Below, one piece after another: positions 62,162 through 64,000 of a stretch of 64,000 nt of DNA. This stretch comes from Myxococcales bacterium (GTDB taxonomy: Bacteria; Myxococcota_A; UBA9160; SZUA-336), in assembly GCA_013215565.1 (NCBI GenBank), contig JABSQV010000003.1, positions 1 through 64,000 on the forward strand. Reading direction: 5' to 3'. The position numbers and the translations under genes are program-made. The notes below the pieces were generated by a model, which saw only the letters and a list, made by a program, of their open reading frames with translations, was not told the DNA's origin and made no database searches. Positions within the stretch are counted from its first letter, which is position 1; the number at the start of each line of letters is the position of its first letter.

Positions 62162-64000
62162 ATGCGCCGGGACGAAATTATATCGAAAGTCACCCGCTTC
62201 GGGGGTCCCCTGGTCGCGATGGCGGGTGCCGCCGCCTGGTTTCAGCCGGCCGTGGCCGGTTCGGACCTCTGGTGGCACCTGGCATCGGGGCGGAACATGC
62301 TGGAGCGGGCAGAGATCCCGACGGTGGATCCGTTCTCTCACACCTTTGCGGGTGAGGCGTGGACCAACCACGAGTGGCTGTGGGACCTGCTGTTCTGGAA
62401 CGTCTACCGGCTCGACCCCCAGTTCGTCCCCTGGCTCAATCTGGCCGTGATCACAGCCGCCTTCGGGTTCTCGTTCTGGGTGGCGCGGAGGTTCAGCGGC
62501 TCGACGCTGGCCGCCGGCTGTGTGCTGTGGCTCGCGGCCGCCAGCTCGCACTGGTTCCTGGACATCCGCCCGCACGTCTTCACGCTCTTCGGTGTGGGCG
62601 TGCTCCTGCTGACGCGCGAGGCGCGCTGGGCCCGCTACCTCTGGCCCGCGATGATTGTGGTCTGGGTCAACCTGCACGGGGGCTACAGCTTCGCGATTGG
62701 CCTGATCGGCCTCCACGTGCTCATCGAGACACTTGAGTTGAGCTGGGCGGCGCGCCGGCCGACGATCCCGTGGGGCGATTGGCTCAGCGTCGCGCTCTGC
62801 TTTGCCGCGGTCGCCGCCAACCCCTTCGGGCGCGAGGTCATCGACTACCCGGTCGCCTACCTGGATTCCGGCTCGGTGTTCCGGCAGTTGATCGAATGGC
62901 ACCCCCCGCGCTTCTCGTTCGACGTCTTCGACTTCGAGTCGCGGTTCTTTGCCCTGGCGGCCCTCGCGGCGCTGGGGGCCCCGTTTGCACTTCGCCGGGG
63001 CCGCTTCTACATCGCGCTCGCAGGGGTGACCTTCGCGATGGCCTGGACCTCGAGGCGTTTCATTCCGCTCTTCGATCTGACCGCTGCCCCGCTCGCAGCC
63101 CTCGGCCTCGCGATCGGACTGGAACGGGCCCGGAAGCTCTGGCCTCGCCTGCGCGAGCCGCTCGCGGGCGCCGCAGTCACGCTGGCCGCGGCAGCGCTCG
63201 CGTTCTGGGTCGGGTACGGCGTGCGGCTCACGCCGCACTTCCTGGAGCGCTGGACCGAATCGCACCTGTATCCCGATGCAGCCGTCCAGTACCTAAAGGC
63301 GCTGGGGCCCCCCGAGCGGCTGCTCAACTATTACAACTGGGGCGGCTTCTTGATGCTCCACCTCCCCGAGTCGAAGGTCTTCGTGGACGGCCGCGCAAAC
63401 ACGCTCTACGGAGAGCGCTTCTACCTCAAATATCTGAAGCTGAGCGAAGCCAGGCCCGGCTACCGCGCCGTGCTCGCCCGTCATCCGGTGGACGCCGCAA
63501 TCCTGCCCAGCTCAGGCGCCCTGGCCCGGAAACTCGCGACACAGGAACCCGCCTGGCCGGTGGTGTACCAGGACCTGGTGGCGACGATCCTGCTGCCCCC
63601 GAACTCGCCGCTCCTGGGTCAGTCTCTCCCGGATCCCGCAGCGGTCGTGGGAGACCACCCCGGATACGTCAGCGAGCAGGCGCGGGCGGCCAGGCACCGC
63701 GAGGACCTCGAGCGCGCCGAGATGCTGTTCGAGCAATCCATCGCCCGGAACCCGCTGATCGCCTCGAACTACGACGGACTCGCGATGCTGGCTGCGCAGC
63801 GCGGCAGCGCCGCCGAAATCGAGCGCGCGATCCAGCGCGGGATTGACGCATACCCGCGCGGCCGCCGGCACTTCGCCTGTACCGCAGCTCGCGCCTACCA
63901 CCAGATCGGAGAGCTGGGCCGCGCGCTGGTGTGGCTGCGGTCCTGCCGCGCGTACGGGCCCTTCAGCGGGAACCGGCATCAGACCAACGCCCGCTTCCGC
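62162..64000 (+). CDS. large multi-TM membrane protein (GT-C-like), cut by the window edge
   Basis: The frame is open from the ATG at 62162 to the right edge, 613 codons without a stop. Residues 1-350 hold about nine transmembrane segments, with conserved-looking SDLWWHLASGRNML, NHEWLWDLLFW and DIRPHVFT. After the last helix comes a soluble region with NYYNWGGFLMLHLPESKVFVDGRAN. C-terminal residues (about 530 on) look like helical TPR-type repeats (RARHREDLERAEMLFEQSI). The layout recalls GT-C glycosyltransferase-like membrane proteins, but no catalytic motif is certain. It diverges from lexA. Confidence 0.8.
   Translation, partial: MRRDEIISKVTRFGGPLVAMAGAAAWFQPAVAGSDLWWHLASGRNMLERAEIPTVDPFSHTFAGEAWTNHEWLWDLLFWNVYRLDPQFVPWLNLAVITAAFGFSFWVARRFSGSTLAAGCVLWLAAASSHWFLDIRPHVFTLFGVGVLLLTREARWARYLWPAMIVVWVNLHGGYSFAIGLIGLHVLIETLELSWAARRPTIPWGDWLSVALCFAAVAANPFGREVIDYPVAYLDSGSVFRQLIEWHPPRFSFDVFDFESRFFALAALAALGAPFALRRGRFYIALAGVTFAMAWTSRRFIPLFDLTAAPLAALGLAIGLERARKLWPRLREPLAGAAVTLAAAALAFWVGYGVRLTPHFLERWTESHLYPDAAVQYLKALGPPERLLNYYNWGGFLMLHLPESKVFVDGRANTLYGERFYLKYLKLSEARPGYRAVLARHPVDAAILPSSGALARKLATQEPAWPVVYQDLVATILLPPNSPLLGQSLPDPAAVVGDHPGYVSEQARAARHREDLERAEMLFEQSIARNPLIASNYDGLAMLAAQRGSAAEIERAIQRGIDAYPRGRRHFACTAARAYHQIGELGRALVWLRSCRAYGPFSGNRHQTNARFR

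Overview
This is a GC-rich, gene-dense bacterial chromosome segment with no rRNA, tRNA, CRISPR array, transposase or phage gene that I can see. The content points to a Gram-negative with an LPS outer membrane: an Mla lipid-transport operon, lpxD, an outer-membrane beta-barrel protein, and a rod-shape mre/mrd operon. The sigma-70 factor with a central insert, PEP-CTERM sorting tails and the heme gene order suggest a deltaproteobacterial-grade lineage (Myxococcota, Desulfobacterota or Binatota-like). That placement is inferred from gene content and family resemblance only.

Layout. 1-2248 (minus): mlaF-mlaE-mlaD-mlaA, the last gene cut by the left edge. 2451-8465: an outer-membrane DUF5916 protein, rfbC, a membrane metallophosphoesterase, an acyltransferase and a FemAB/GNAT-like protein. 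8514-12191 (plus): clpS-clpA and an HSL-type hydrolase. 12214-18707: an aminotransferase, a GNAT protein, an NhaC-type antiporter, and a PaaX-type regulator followed by a fatty-acid desaturase. 18759-24399 (minus): UDP-sugar pyrophosphorylase, DNA polymerase I, then ECF sigma, anti-sigma and lipoprotein. 24458-30451: two small plus-strand genes, then the minus-strand run lpxD-rnhB-unknown-cysK-tetR-acpP-fabH. 30648-37048 (plus): a GMC oxidoreductase with its small subunit, a MATE exporter, a membrane protein with a pseudopilin-like tail and a luciferase-like oxidoreductase; a CBS-pair protein lies opposite. 37029-43197 (minus): a tightly overlapped macrodomain-ccsA-like-hemA-hemC-cobA/hemD-hemB-DUF4177 operon. 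43291-44062: a rhodanese-like lipoprotein and thioredoxin. 44141-50287 (minus): mreB-mreC-mreD-mrdA-rodA-HAD. 50490-52560 (plus): a PpiD-like isomerase and a tyrosine-phosphatase lipoprotein. 52644-57455 (minus): a secreted-protein cluster. 58123-62049 (minus): lexA, two PTPS genes, folE, then a sigma-70 factor with a long leader. 62162 onward: a multi-TM protein cut by the right edge.

Most of the window is housekeeping. The part that looks least described is 52644-57455. A roughly 1066-residue, cysteine-rich secreted protein ends in two dockerin-like repeats. Beside it lie two related secreted proteins with a cohesin-like beta-sandwich pattern and PEP-CTERM-type anchors, which share an identical 15-residue motif. 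I propose this as a candidate surface-assembly pair; binding is an inference. Other points of interest are the co-directional lexA-PTPS-PTPS-folE run in which one PTPS has lost catalytic and zinc residues, a TetR operator candidate just downstream of the acpP-fabH promoter, an AT-rich probably leaderless promoter for the PaaX-desaturase pair, and a directional GAAA-tetraloop hairpin.
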